64,000 nt of DNA from Methanofervidicoccus sp. A16 (lineage in GTDB: Archaea; AGJL01; Methanococci; Methanococcales; Methanococcaceae). This document shows, one piece after another, positions 57,272 through 64,000 of the stretch. The DNA lies in contig NZ_CP022242.1 of assembly GCF_003351865.1 (NCBI RefSeq), positions 372,001-436,000 of the forward strand. The letters run 5' to 3'. The position numbers and the translations under genes are program-made. Under the pieces are notes generated by a model. It made no database searches. It saw only the letters and a list, made by a program, of their open reading frames with translations, and was not told the DNA's origin. Each line of letters opens with the position of its first letter. Positions within the stretch are counted from its first letter, which is position 1.

Positions 57272-59050
57272 ATGTTAGAGGATTTTTTAAATATTGAGGT
57301 TCTACTAACTCCTGAGTCCTATCATAGAATAAACAGTATGTCTGAAAAAGAAAGAAAAAACTTACTAGAAAAAATTAAAGAATTTAAAAATATAAATGAT
57401 ACATTTATATTATTAGATGATTTCTTTTTAAATATTTTTTTAAACCATAATTTAGAGGAGATTATAAAAACATATCAAAAGTGCAACTTTTTAAAGTATT
57501 ATGTAGGAAATGGAGTGGATGATGGAGAGGTGGAAATCCTGGAAGGTAGTATTGAAGAGGTTTTTGATAGTAGTTCATCATCTACCACTGAGATAGTCAA
57601 TAATACTGTATCTAATGTCATAGAAACTAATAATAATAGTATTACAGTTGAATATACATCAACAGAAGTAATAGATAAGACTCATGATACCTTACTTAAA
57701 ATGGAGGAAGAGCGGAAAAAAAGAATATCCGAGATAAGATCTATAAGAAATAGTATAAACCGTAGAATAAACTATGTAGCCAAGGATATAGAGAGTAAAA
57801 TAAAAGTGTATAAAGAATGGGACATTACAGGTAAATCAACATGTGAAGGTACTATAGAGGATTTTATAAAGTACTTTAGGGATAGGTACAACAGGATAAA
57901 AGGCATGATAGAGAGAAAGGTAAAAAGGAAAGCATATCCCTTGGAAAAGTTGTACAAGATGAAAGGAAAGAGTGATGTATTTATTGTGGGAATAGTCTCT
58001 GATATAAGCACTACAAAGAAAGGACATAGGAAAGTAGAGATAGAGGATGAAAAAACCAGTATTTCGGTAATCCTGATGAAGGACAAGATAGCAAGGGGCG
58101 AACTACCTGACGATATACTACTCGATGAAGTTGTTGGATTCGTAGGATATGTTTCAAACAGTGGAGACATCTTCTTTGCAAATGAGTGTATAAGGCCAGA
58201 TATAACTCCAAGAACACCTAAGAGTATTGATGAAAAGATATATACCGCCTTTCTATCTGATATCCACGTAGGAAGTAAGGAGTTCCTGGAAAAGACATTT
58301 AGAAGGTTTATAGAACTACTAAACGGTAAGATAAGTAGAGGTATAGAGGAGAAGATCGTCAGTAGGTTGAAGTACATCTCTATAGCCGGGGATCTCATAG
58401 ATGGGGTTGGAGTATATCCTGGGCAGGAGGAGGATCTCTACGAGATAGATGTTATGGCACAGTACGCCGAGATTGCAACCTACCTGGAGGAGATACCTGA
58501 ACATGTACATATAATTATATCCCCTGGGAACCACGACGCTGTAAGACCTGCAGAACCTCAACCTGCACTACCTAAGAAGGTGTTGAAGTTATTTGACAGT
58601 TTAGACAACGTCACCTTTATAGGTAATCCCAGTTATGTAAACGTCCATGGATTGGATTTTTTAATATACCACGGTAGAAGTTTTGACGATATCGTGGGAC
58701 AGGTGCCCTCTGCTAGATATACAGATCCTCCCTCTATAATGAGGGAACTGTTGAAGAGGAGGCACCTATGTCCAACATATGGAGGTAGATGCCCTATAGC
58801 ACCTGAACATATGGATTACCTCGTTATCCATAAGGAGCCAGATGTATTCCACGCTGGACATATACATATAAACGGTTACGGTACCTACAAAGGTACTGTG
58901 ATGGTGAACAGTGGTACTTTCCAGGAACAGACAGAGTTCCAGAAGAAGATGGGTATCCACCCAACACCTGGGAGAGTACCTATCTTGGATATGTCCAGAA
59001 TGGGAGATGTATATATTGAGTGGGATAATGGGAAAATAACTATTGGGTAG
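57272..59050 (+). CDS. polB: DNA polymerase D small subunit (DP1)
   Basis: 592 residues. N-terminal disordered and Ser/Thr/Asn-rich region, an OB-fold near 230-300 (GIVSDISTTKKGHRKVEIED), then the Mre11-like calcineurin phosphoesterase domain: FLSDIHVGSKEFLEK, ISIAGDLIDGVG, ISPGNHDAVRP, LIYHGRSFD, HAGHIHINGYG and the C-terminal VNSGTFQEQTEFQKKMG. This subunit carries 3'-5' exonuclease activity of the archaeal replicative polymerase. Its 3' end overlaps the convergent YcaO gene by 11 bp. Confidence 0.94.
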   Translation: MLEDFLNIEVLLTPESYHRINSMSEKERKNLLEKIKEFKNINDTFILLDDFFLNIFLNHNLEEIIKTYQKCNFLKYYVGNGVDDGEVEILEGSIEEVFDSSSSSTTEIVNNTVSNVIETNNNSITVEYTSTEVIDKTHDTLLKMEEERKKRISEIRSIRNSINRRINYVAKDIESKIKVYKEWDITGKSTCEGTIEDFIKYFRDRYNRIKGMIERKVKRKAYPLEKLYKMKGKSDVFIVGIVSDISTTKKGHRKVEIEDEKTSISVILMKDKIARGELPDDILLDEVVGFVGYVSNSGDIFFANECIRPDITPRTPKSIDEKIYTAFLSDIHVGSKEFLEKTFRRFIELLNGKISRGIEEKIVSRLKYISIAGDLIDGVGVYPGQEEDLYEIDVMAQYAEIATYLEEIPEHVHIIISPGNHDAVRPAEPQPALPKKVLKLFDSLDNVTFIGNPSYVNVHGLDFLIYHGRSFDDIVGQVPSARYTDPPSIMRELLKRRHLCPTYGGRCPIAPEHMDYLVIHKEPDVFHAGHIHINGYGTYKGTVMVNSGTFQEQTEFQKKMGIHPTPGRVPILDMSRMGDVYIEWDNGKITIG

Positions 59051-60224
59051 ATCTCATTTTTCTAATTCTCTCCTTTGCCCAGGGAGATATTCTATCTCTG
59101 TCCATAGAGTAAACCTCCATCCTTGGTATTATAACCCTTACAGTATCCACTTCTGTTCTTTTCAGATCTACGTATATAAGTTTGTCAAAACCTGCCTCTA
59201 TCAATTTCTCCTTCAGTGTTTTTAGATCCTTCTTTAGATTATAACTTGCACAGTTCTCCATATCTTCAATATTCACAGTTTCTCTGTACTGGTACCACCT
59301 TCTGTGGATCCTCTTCATCCTCTCGTAACCTACCTTCCTTACTATATCTCCCCTTACAGTATCCTTTCTCTTGTTGTGAAGTTGAGTAGATCTACTTTGA
59401 GCCACCTCAGTTAGAGCCCTGATAACTGCAATCTCAGGGTGAAGATGACACCCTACACCTATACATAGGAGGGCAGGATCCCTCCACACTTCTTCATCAC
59501 ATATTGCCCCCACAGTGGGAATACCTACGTCTCCTGTTAGATCCTTAAGTATTACGTTTATATTGGCACTTTCAAACTTCTCCAGTAGTTCATGTATCAG
59601 AGGGTTTTTAGCACCTTCTACATCTATCCTCCTGTAGGTATTTCCAGATAGTTCTGCAATACTCCAGGCATCCCTCTCTATAACCTCAAGGGCTCCATGG
59701 AGGATGGCCTCGTATAGGTTATTACCAGAGGCTATACCGTTTGTATGACTTCTAAAGAGTTTTCCTCTGTAGGGATGGAATACTCCATCTGCAGGTACAT
59801 CTACGGTACACTGGTTTATGATGTCGAATCCCTCTATCCACTTAATACCTTTGATATCGTTTTTCTCTCCAAGGTATCTGTACATATCGAGAGGTAGAAC
59901 TAACTCCCTTATATCGACAGGATTATCAGGTTTATCTTTAAGTCTATCCTCGTCCTCTGGTTTCAACTCTGCAGAGTACCTCTCTATAGCCTCCATAGAC
60001 CCTGAAACCTTCGCCTGTATATCTGTAGGTCCCTTACCAAGATGGTAAACTATACCATCTTCAGTTATCCTCTCTACAGCATAAACTGGAATGCCCAATC
60101 TATCTAGGTGGTCTATTCTCTCTATTTCTTTAACCCCTACTTTATTGAGAATGGGACTTATTCTACTCCATGTTTCCTTAGGATGACATACTCTATAAGT
60201 TTCCAGTTTGTGAATTATGTCCAT
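59040..60224 (-). CDS. ycaO: YcaO-domain protein, methanogenesis marker 1 type
   Basis: 394 residues. YcaO ATP-binding motifs: LGKGPTDIQAKVSGSMEAIERYSAE (glutamates of SxxxExxER), TNGIASGNNLYEAILHGALEVIERDAW, and RALTEVAQSR. Matches the methanogen-specific YcaO family (marker 1). In methanogens YcaO, with or without TfuA, installs thioglycine in methyl-coenzyme M reductase; no TfuA gene is adjacent here. Convergent with DP1. Confidence 0.88.
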   Translation of the reverse strand: MDIIHKLETYRVCHPKETWSRISPILNKVGVKEIERIDHLDRLGIPVYAVERITEDGIVYHLGKGPTDIQAKVSGSMEAIERYSAELKPEDEDRLKDKPDNPVDIRELVLPLDMYRYLGEKNDIKGIKWIEGFDIINQCTVDVPADGVFHPYRGKLFRSHTNGIASGNNLYEAILHGALEVIERDAWSIAELSGNTYRRIDVEGAKNPLIHELLEKFESANINVILKDLTGDVGIPTVGAICDEEVWRDPALLCIGVGCHLHPEIAVIRALTEVAQSRSTQLHNKRKDTVRGDIVRKVGYERMKRIHRRWYQYRETVNIEDMENCASYNLKKDLKTLKEKLIEAGFDKLIYVDLKRTEVDTVRVIIPRMEVYSMDRDRISPWAKERIRKMRSTQ

Positions 60225-60447
60225 AATCTATCCCTAAAATTCGCTTTATCTCTTAAAAATTTAGTTGAAAAATATTAAAATTGTAAGATTATGCTATCCT
60301 GGATGAAAAAACTCAATAATAACAACTCCTGATAAAAATACCCATATAATGTTTGTATTTTAAAGTTACCCATTAATAAATTATTTATTAACAAATAATA
60401 AAACATCTCTTTAAAAAATAATAATTATTTTTATAATTATAATAACT

Positions 60448-60651
60448 TTACACTCCTTCCTTAATAATTAATATAGCATTAGTAGGACATCTACCAGTAC
60501 ATAACTTACAGTTGTGACAGTACTTTGTATCGTAAGCGTAGTACTTTTTGTCTTTATCTCTCTTCCATATCAAGGGACCTTTTGGACATACATCGTAGCA
60601 TCTTCCACATCCAATACATTTGTCCTTATCTACTATTATTTTTACAACCAA
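60448..60651 (-). CDS. fdxA: 2[4Fe-4S] ferredoxin
   Basis: 67 residues from TTG 60651 with AAGGTGATATC before it. Two cluster motifs: C12xxC15xxC18xxxC22P and C45xxC48xxC51xxxC55P, with a longer than usual loop between them (WKRDKDKKYYAYDTKY). Divergent from the Lrp-type regulator, 85 bp apart. In M. jannaschii the equivalent ferredoxin promoter is a known target of Ptr2, so the same control is likely. Electron carrier. Confidence 0.87.
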   Translation of the reverse strand: MVVKIIVDKDKCIGCGRCYDVCPKGPLIWKRDKDKKYYAYDTKYCHNCKLCTGRCPTNAILIIKEGV

Positions 60652-60736
60652 GATATCACCTTGAGGAAAAATTATAAAAAAGTATAAAAATTTTAATAAA
60701 TAATTTTATTAATAATTATTTATAGTTAGTGGTAGT
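60652..60736. promoter_or_regulatory. Shared divergent promoter, fdxA / ptr2-like
   Basis: 85 bp. A TATA-like AGTATAAAAA at 60681-60690 serves the plus strand; on the minus strand TTTATACTTTTTTATAATTT covers the same place, so the two core promoters overlap. Such overlap allows one regulator to control both genes. I could not find a full match to the published Ptr2 palindrome. Confidence 0.5.
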
Positions 60737-61159
60737 ATGGACGAGAAGGATATGAAAATACTTGAAATACTTATGAAGGACGGTAGGAAATCTTACACAG
60801 AGATTGCGAAAATGTTGGGTACCAGTGAGAGTTCTGTAAGGAAGAGGGTTAAAAAAATGGAAGAAGAGGGGGTTATTAAAGGATATAGAGCAGAAGTAGA
60901 GCCCTCTAAAATTGGATACAACGTAGTTGCATTAACTGGATTTGATACCAATCCAGAGGATTTCCTCACAGTTGCAAAGAAACTCTGTGAATTTGAAGAG
61001 GTAAAAAAGGTATGGACCTCTACTGGAGATCATATGATTATGACTGAAATCTGGGCAAGAGATGGTAGGGAACTATCTGAAATACTCTTTAACAAGTTAG
61101 GTAAAATAGAGGGTGTTAAAAAGATATGTCCTGCAATAATACTTGAAGAGTTGAAATAA
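60737..61159 (+). CDS. ptr2: Lrp/AsnC-family regulator, Ptr2-like
   Basis: 140 residues: N-terminal helix-turn-helix ([31 protein letters not shown], about 20-50) and a C-terminal RAM/AsnC effector domain with [14 protein letters not shown]. Length and the divergent ferredoxin neighbour match M. jannaschii Ptr2 (MJ0723), which activates transcription by recruiting TBP and targets rubredoxin and ferredoxin genes. The nearby hemerythrin, rubrerythrin and FprA genes fit such a regulon. Confidence 0.83.
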   Translation: MDEKDMKILEILMKDGRKSYTEIAKMLGTSESSVRKRVKKMEEEGVIKGYRAEVEPSKIGYNVVALTGFDTNPEDFLTVAKKLCEFEEVKKVWTSTGDHMIMTEIWARDGRELSEILFNKLGKIEGVKKICPAIILEELK

Positions 61160-61160
61160 C

Positions 61161-61604
61161 TTATATCTCTACCATTTTATCAGGTACTTCAATACCTCTC
61201 TCCTTGAACCATTTGCCGTATCCATTTACATCCATATTCTTTATATGCATAATTAACCATCCAATTATAAAATTCAGTGCTTCGTTAAACTTTCTGTCAT
61301 CTCCCTTTTCAATCTCTGGAAGGAGGGTATCTACAAGATACCTAACAAAGAACTTATGCATCTTTTTATGATTCTCTAACTTCTCCTTAGGGTAGTTGTA
61401 TCTTTCCATAACCTCCTCTTCATGTTTAAAGTGTTTATCTGCGTAAGTAACTACAGTATCTATCAGTATCTTTTTTGCATCTTCTCTTTTTCCTTCCCTC
61501 ATTAGAGTATATACCTGATTTATCGTTTTTATAAGTGTTTTATGCTCTTCATCAAATGCCTCAATACCAGATTCAAAATCTTTACACCATTTTATTATTT
61601 CCAT
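61161..61604 (-). CDS. Hemerythrin-like oxygen-binding protein
   Basis: 147 residues, four-helix bundle with all seven di-iron ligands: H21, H58, E62, H79, H83, H120 and D125 (motifs DEEHKTL, KHFKHEEE, HKKMH, MHIKNMD). It probably binds or senses oxygen and delivers it to the neighbouring F420H2 oxidase or protects from it. Convergent with the Lrp gene, one base apart. Confidence 0.92.
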   Translation of the reverse strand: MEIIKWCKDFESGIEAFDEEHKTLIKTINQVYTLMREGKREDAKKILIDTVVTYADKHFKHEEEVMERYNYPKEKLENHKKMHKFFVRYLVDTLLPEIEKGDDRKFNEALNFIIGWLIMHIKNMDVNGYGKWFKERGIEVPDKMVEI

Positions 61605-61851
61605 ACTATCCTCTATATTTTAATTATACTTAAAAATAATAATAATTATTATTAATATATAATATAACCACTATTAAAGGTGGTGTAGATATCAATTAAA
61701 AATTTTAATAAGAACAATAAAATAGTACTGAAATAGTACTGAATTTTCCTATTTTTTAATTTTTGATAAAATAGCAGATTTGCTATAACAACAATTTTTA
61801 ATTATCAATAGTAGGTAATTCTACAATATTAAACAGTAAATCTATTATATT

Positions 61852-62280
61852 TTACTTAAAGTATCTCTCCAACAATCCCTTCAACATCATGGCATGTCTT
61901 GCCTCATCTCTACTTGATTCGTCAAAGTAGTCGTGGGCAGGATCTATATCTAATTCTTTAGCCTTCTTAGCAGCAGCCTTCTTTTCCTTGTTTGCCTTAC
62001 ACTCTCCTTCTAACATCATTTCAATGTTTTCCTTCAAGTTCTCAGAGATGATTCCGTTCATCTCTGCAAAGTGGGCTGCATGTTCAGCCTCTTCAAAGGC
62101 AATCCTTCTTAATACCTCTGCAACTTCTGGTAATCCTTCTCTTTCAGCCTGTCTTGCCATGGCCAGGTACAATCCCACTTCAGTACACTCTCCTTTAAAG
62201 TTAGCCTCAACTTCTTTCTCTAGATCTGTACCCTTTGTAACTCCTATTTTGTGCTCGTTTATCAACTCTACTTTAACCAT
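61852..62280 (-). CDS. Rubrerythrin-like diiron protein lacking rubredoxin domain
   Basis: 142 residues. Ferritin-like bundle with ligands in ECTEVGLYL (E31/E34), EEAEHAAHF (E64, H67) and DEARHAMM (E126, H129). The C-terminal rubredoxin domain of classical rubrerythrin is absent, so electrons must come from a separate rubredoxin or ferredoxin. Peroxide reduction is the expected role. A very strong GGAGGTGA precedes the ATG and a TATA element lies 55-65 bp upstream. Confidence 0.88.
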   Translation of the reverse strand: MVKVELINEHKIGVTKGTDLEKEVEANFKGECTEVGLYLAMARQAEREGLPEVAEVLRRIAFEEAEHAAHFAEMNGIISENLKENIEMMLEGECKANKEKKAAAKKAKELDIDPAHDYFDESSRDEARHAMMLKGLLERYFK

Positions 62281-62333
62281 AGGTTTCTCACCTCCTTATT
62301 TCTTTTAAACAGTAAAAACAAAAATGATCAAAA

Positions 62334-62345
62334 AGTATATAAAGG
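62334..62345 (-). promoter_or_regulatory. TATA promoter of the rubrerythrin-like gene
   Basis: On the minus strand CCTTTATATACTT lies about 55-65 bp before the ATG, in the short gap after fprA. It shows that the rubrerythrin-like gene has its own promoter besides any read-through from fprA. Confidence 0.55.
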
Positions 62346-62359
62346 AAAATTAGATAAGA

Positions 62360-63589
62360 TTACAATTCCTTTATCTTAGCAGCCAGTCTCTTACCCATGT
62401 TGTAACAGTTCTCTAATTCATCTTTAGTTGGTACATAGTATAACTCGTAGGCATCAAGTACGTTGAAGCCACAGGCTTCTATTTCCTTCTTCAATACTTC
62501 AACTCCTCCACCGTTACCTCCCATAGATCCAAAGACTATTGCTAACCTCTTCAATCCTGTTCTGTTGAACTTCAATCCTCTTAGGTAGTATATTAGGTCT
62601 CCCATTGATGGGTATGGTTCGTCGTAGATTGTTGGTGCTCCAAAGAGTACTGCCTTACTGTCTAAGATATCCTTAACGATTTCACTTCTTTCATCTTCGT
62701 GGAGGAAGTACATTACTACCTCAATACCCTCGCTCATAAGTCCCTCTGCGAAGGCGTGAGCCATCTTCTGGGTGGAGTAGTGCATTGTGTCGTATACTAT
62801 TGTAGCCTTGTCCTTACACTTACCAGTAGCAAAGTTCTGGTAAGCCTCTATTACCTTCATTGGATCTGTCCATATCTGCCCATGGGATGGAGCAATCATC
62901 TTTATCTTCTCTAAGAGGCCTAAGTCAATAACCTCCTTGAACTTCTTCAGTACCAACTTGGAGAGTGGTGTAATCAGGTTTGCGTAGAACTTCTTGTTTG
63001 CATCCATCAGGACGTACTCTGGAATATCCTTGTCGAATCTCATGTGTGCTGGATAACAGAGGTGCTGACCAAATGCATCGTTTGAGAAGAGTATTCCTTC
63101 TTCAGCATAGAATGTGAACATACTGTCTGGCCAGTGGAGGAGTGGTGCCTCTAAGAATGTTAATGTTTTACCTCCAAGGTCTATACTATCTAGGGACTTT
63201 ACTGTCTTAAATGGAGCATCCTTTAAGGATGGGAAGTGCTTTTTCAACCCTTCAACTGCAACTTCTGTACAGTAGATTGGTGCCTCTGGGAACTTCTTGT
63301 GGATCTCTGGTAGTGCTCCAGAGTGGTCCTTCTCTACGTGGTTCTGTACGATTACATCTATCTTGAACTCTCTACCTTCCTTCTCAAAGGCATCCTTTAT
63401 TCTTCCCCACATTTGAGCAGAGGTTCCTGGATATGTGTTGTCTATTATAGCAACCTTCTCATCTCCAAATACCAAGTATGCGTTGTAGGTAGTACCCTTT
63501 AATGTGTATCCGTGGTACTTTCTAATATCCCAGTCCAATACTCCTACCCAGTATACTCCATCTGCTATTTTGACTGCATCTGCTTTCAC
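62360..63589 (-). CDS. fprA: F420H2 oxidase (flavodiiron protein FprA)
   Basis: 409 residues from GTG 63589 (GGTGATAAT upstream). N-terminal metallo-beta-lactamase-like diiron domain: H84xE86xDH89 ([13 protein letters not shown]), [28 protein letters not shown]-terminal flavodoxin domain from about 260 ([43 protein letters not shown]). It reduces O2 to water with F420H2. Upstream of the rubrerythrin-like gene on the same strand; together with hemerythrin they form an oxygen defence island. Confidence 0.95.
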   Translation of the reverse strand: MKADAVKIADGVYWVGVLDWDIRKYHGYTLKGTTYNAYLVFGDEKVAIIDNTYPGTSAQMWGRIKDAFEKEGREFKIDVIVQNHVEKDHSGALPEIHKKFPEAPIYCTEVAVEGLKKHFPSLKDAPFKTVKSLDSIDLGGKTLTFLEAPLLHWPDSMFTFYAEEGILFSNDAFGQHLCYPAHMRFDKDIPEYVLMDANKKFYANLITPLSKLVLKKFKEVIDLGLLEKIKMIAPSHGQIWTDPMKVIEAYQNFATGKCKDKATIVYDTMHYSTQKMAHAFAEGLMSEGIEVVMYFLHEDERSEIVKDILDSKAVLFGAPTIYDEPYPSMGDLIYYLRGLKFNRTGLKRLAIVFGSMGGNGGGVEVLKKEIEACGFNVLDAYELYYVPTKDELENCYNMGKRLAAKIKEL

Positions 63590-63754
63590 ATTATCACCTT
63601 TTGTTCATTTTACAGTTAATTCTATTACTCCTACACCTATATTAATTTAATTATCCGTATCTCGTCTAGATCCCATGTTTTCAGTACGACTTCGATATTA
63701 TGTTTTAAATTTTTCTGTTAAAATTATTCTGTTAATATCCGAAAAAAAAACAAA

Positions 63755-63768
63755 AAATATTTATATCA
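63755..63768 (+). promoter_or_regulatory. TATA promoter of the tungstate-type binding protein gene
   Basis: AAATATTTATATCA with an A-rich BRE-like stretch directly upstream, about 70 bp before the ATG at 63835. Confidence 0.5.
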
Positions 63769-63834
63769 TTAATATACATTAACTTTATTACAATAATTAA
63801 TTACATTTGATTAACCTATAATAGTAGGGATATT

Positions 63835-64000
63835 ATGAAAAGGAGTGTTTTGATAGTATTAGGTATAGTATTACTGATCACAGGAAGTCTTCTCCTGTAT
63901 AACTACCATACTCAGAGTAAGGCTAGATACCTTACAATCTCTACTACAACAAGTCTATACGATACCGGTCTCCTAGATATTATAGCAGAAATATTCAAGA
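63835..64000 (+). CDS. Tungstate-type ABC transporter substrate-binding protein, 5' end only
   Basis: ATG at 63835 preceded by GGGATATT; 55 codons reach the window edge. Signal peptide with hydrophobic core (LIVLGIVLLITGSLLLY), then YLTISTTTSLYDTGLLDII. The TTTSxYDxGLLD motif is characteristic of TupA-type tungstate-binding proteins. Tungsten supply would fit MoeA at 19 kb and the needs of formylmethanofuran dehydrogenase. Confidence 0.75.
   Translation, partial: MKRSVLIVLGIVLLITGSLLLYNYHTQSKARYLTISTTTSLYDTGLLDIIAEIFK

Noticed and set aside
57772-58398. 208-codon minus-strand frame inside the DNA polymerase gene
   Set aside because: Antisense shadow of a fully supported gene; Ser/Leu/Ile-rich with no domain.

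Overview
The window is AT-rich, gene-dense archaeal DNA from a methanogen of the order Methanococcales, most likely a hyperthermophilic relative of Methanocaldococcus/Methanotorris. Evidence: ribosomal proteins L14e and L34e, archaeal CMP kinase, archaeal riboflavin synthase, aNop5 plus fibrillarin, the small subunit of D-family DNA polymerase, Trm5, methanogenesis marker proteins (YcaO type and marker 12), an F420H2 oxidase (FprA), GGTGAT-type ribosome binding sites, frequent TTG/GTG starts and TATA/BRE promoters. The species cannot be fixed from sequence alone. No rRNA, tRNA or CRISPR array was seen.

Layout. 1-8648: surface glycan island, mostly minus strand: pseG (cut by the edge), pseF, pseC, pseB, a WbqC-like protein, a methyltransferase, a Wzx-like flippase, a glycosyltransferase and a membrane-anchored secreted protein, with an orphan GIY-YIG nuclease gene on the plus strand. 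8667-9807: pyrK and hisI. 10046-11602: a class III signal peptide (pilin-like) surface protein with two Cys/His clusters and a 21-residue repeat tail. 12-18 kb: YqhA-like protein, cbiJ, a Cys-rich protein plus methanogenesis marker 12, an IS6-like insertion sequence, a radical SAM protein. 19-35 kb: moeA, mtnA, a PHP protein, nnrE-nnrD fusion, a CBS protein, dph6, pheA, a phosphohexomutase, a cobalamin/iron-type ABC ATPase, and an operon of a GbsR-like regulator, a half-size RND transporter and a COG1361-like surface protein. 35-43 kb: ribB, ribC, a structured RNA ahead of a TRAM-domain gene, a C/D box sRNA, a roadblock-like/DUF2226-like pair, an ACT protein, a chemoreceptor, L14e-cmk-L34e. 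43-60 kb: TtcA-like PP-loop protein, TatD, Trm5, stomatin-like protein, cbiG, a COG2117 PP-loop protein, nop5-flpA-PHP, a COG1099 hydrolase, a large surface protein, DNA polymerase D small subunit, YcaO. 60.4-63.6 kb: oxygen/oxidative-stress island (ferredoxin, Ptr2-like Lrp regulator, hemerythrin, rubrerythrin-like protein, FprA). The right edge holds the start of a tungstate-type binding protein.

The strongest unexplained signal is in the long gaps between genes. A short motif (A; ACCCTAATTCCCATCAAAA and variants) occurs about 20 times. In every gap with several copies, plus-strand copies lie left of minus-strand copies, so pairs face each other as an imperfect inverted repeat. Plus-strand sequence is A-rich on the left and T-rich on the right. 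Conserved cores (B about 65 bp, C about 135 bp; a third, D about 72 bp, sits in similar A-rich/T-rich surroundings without clear A ends) lie in the middle. The cores recur between gaps and in both orientations. This looks like an undescribed family of MITE-like or structured non-coding elements. The other main candidates are a GC-rich three-way-junction RNA before the TRAM gene, a textbook C/D box guide RNA, and the Cys/His-rich pilin-like protein.
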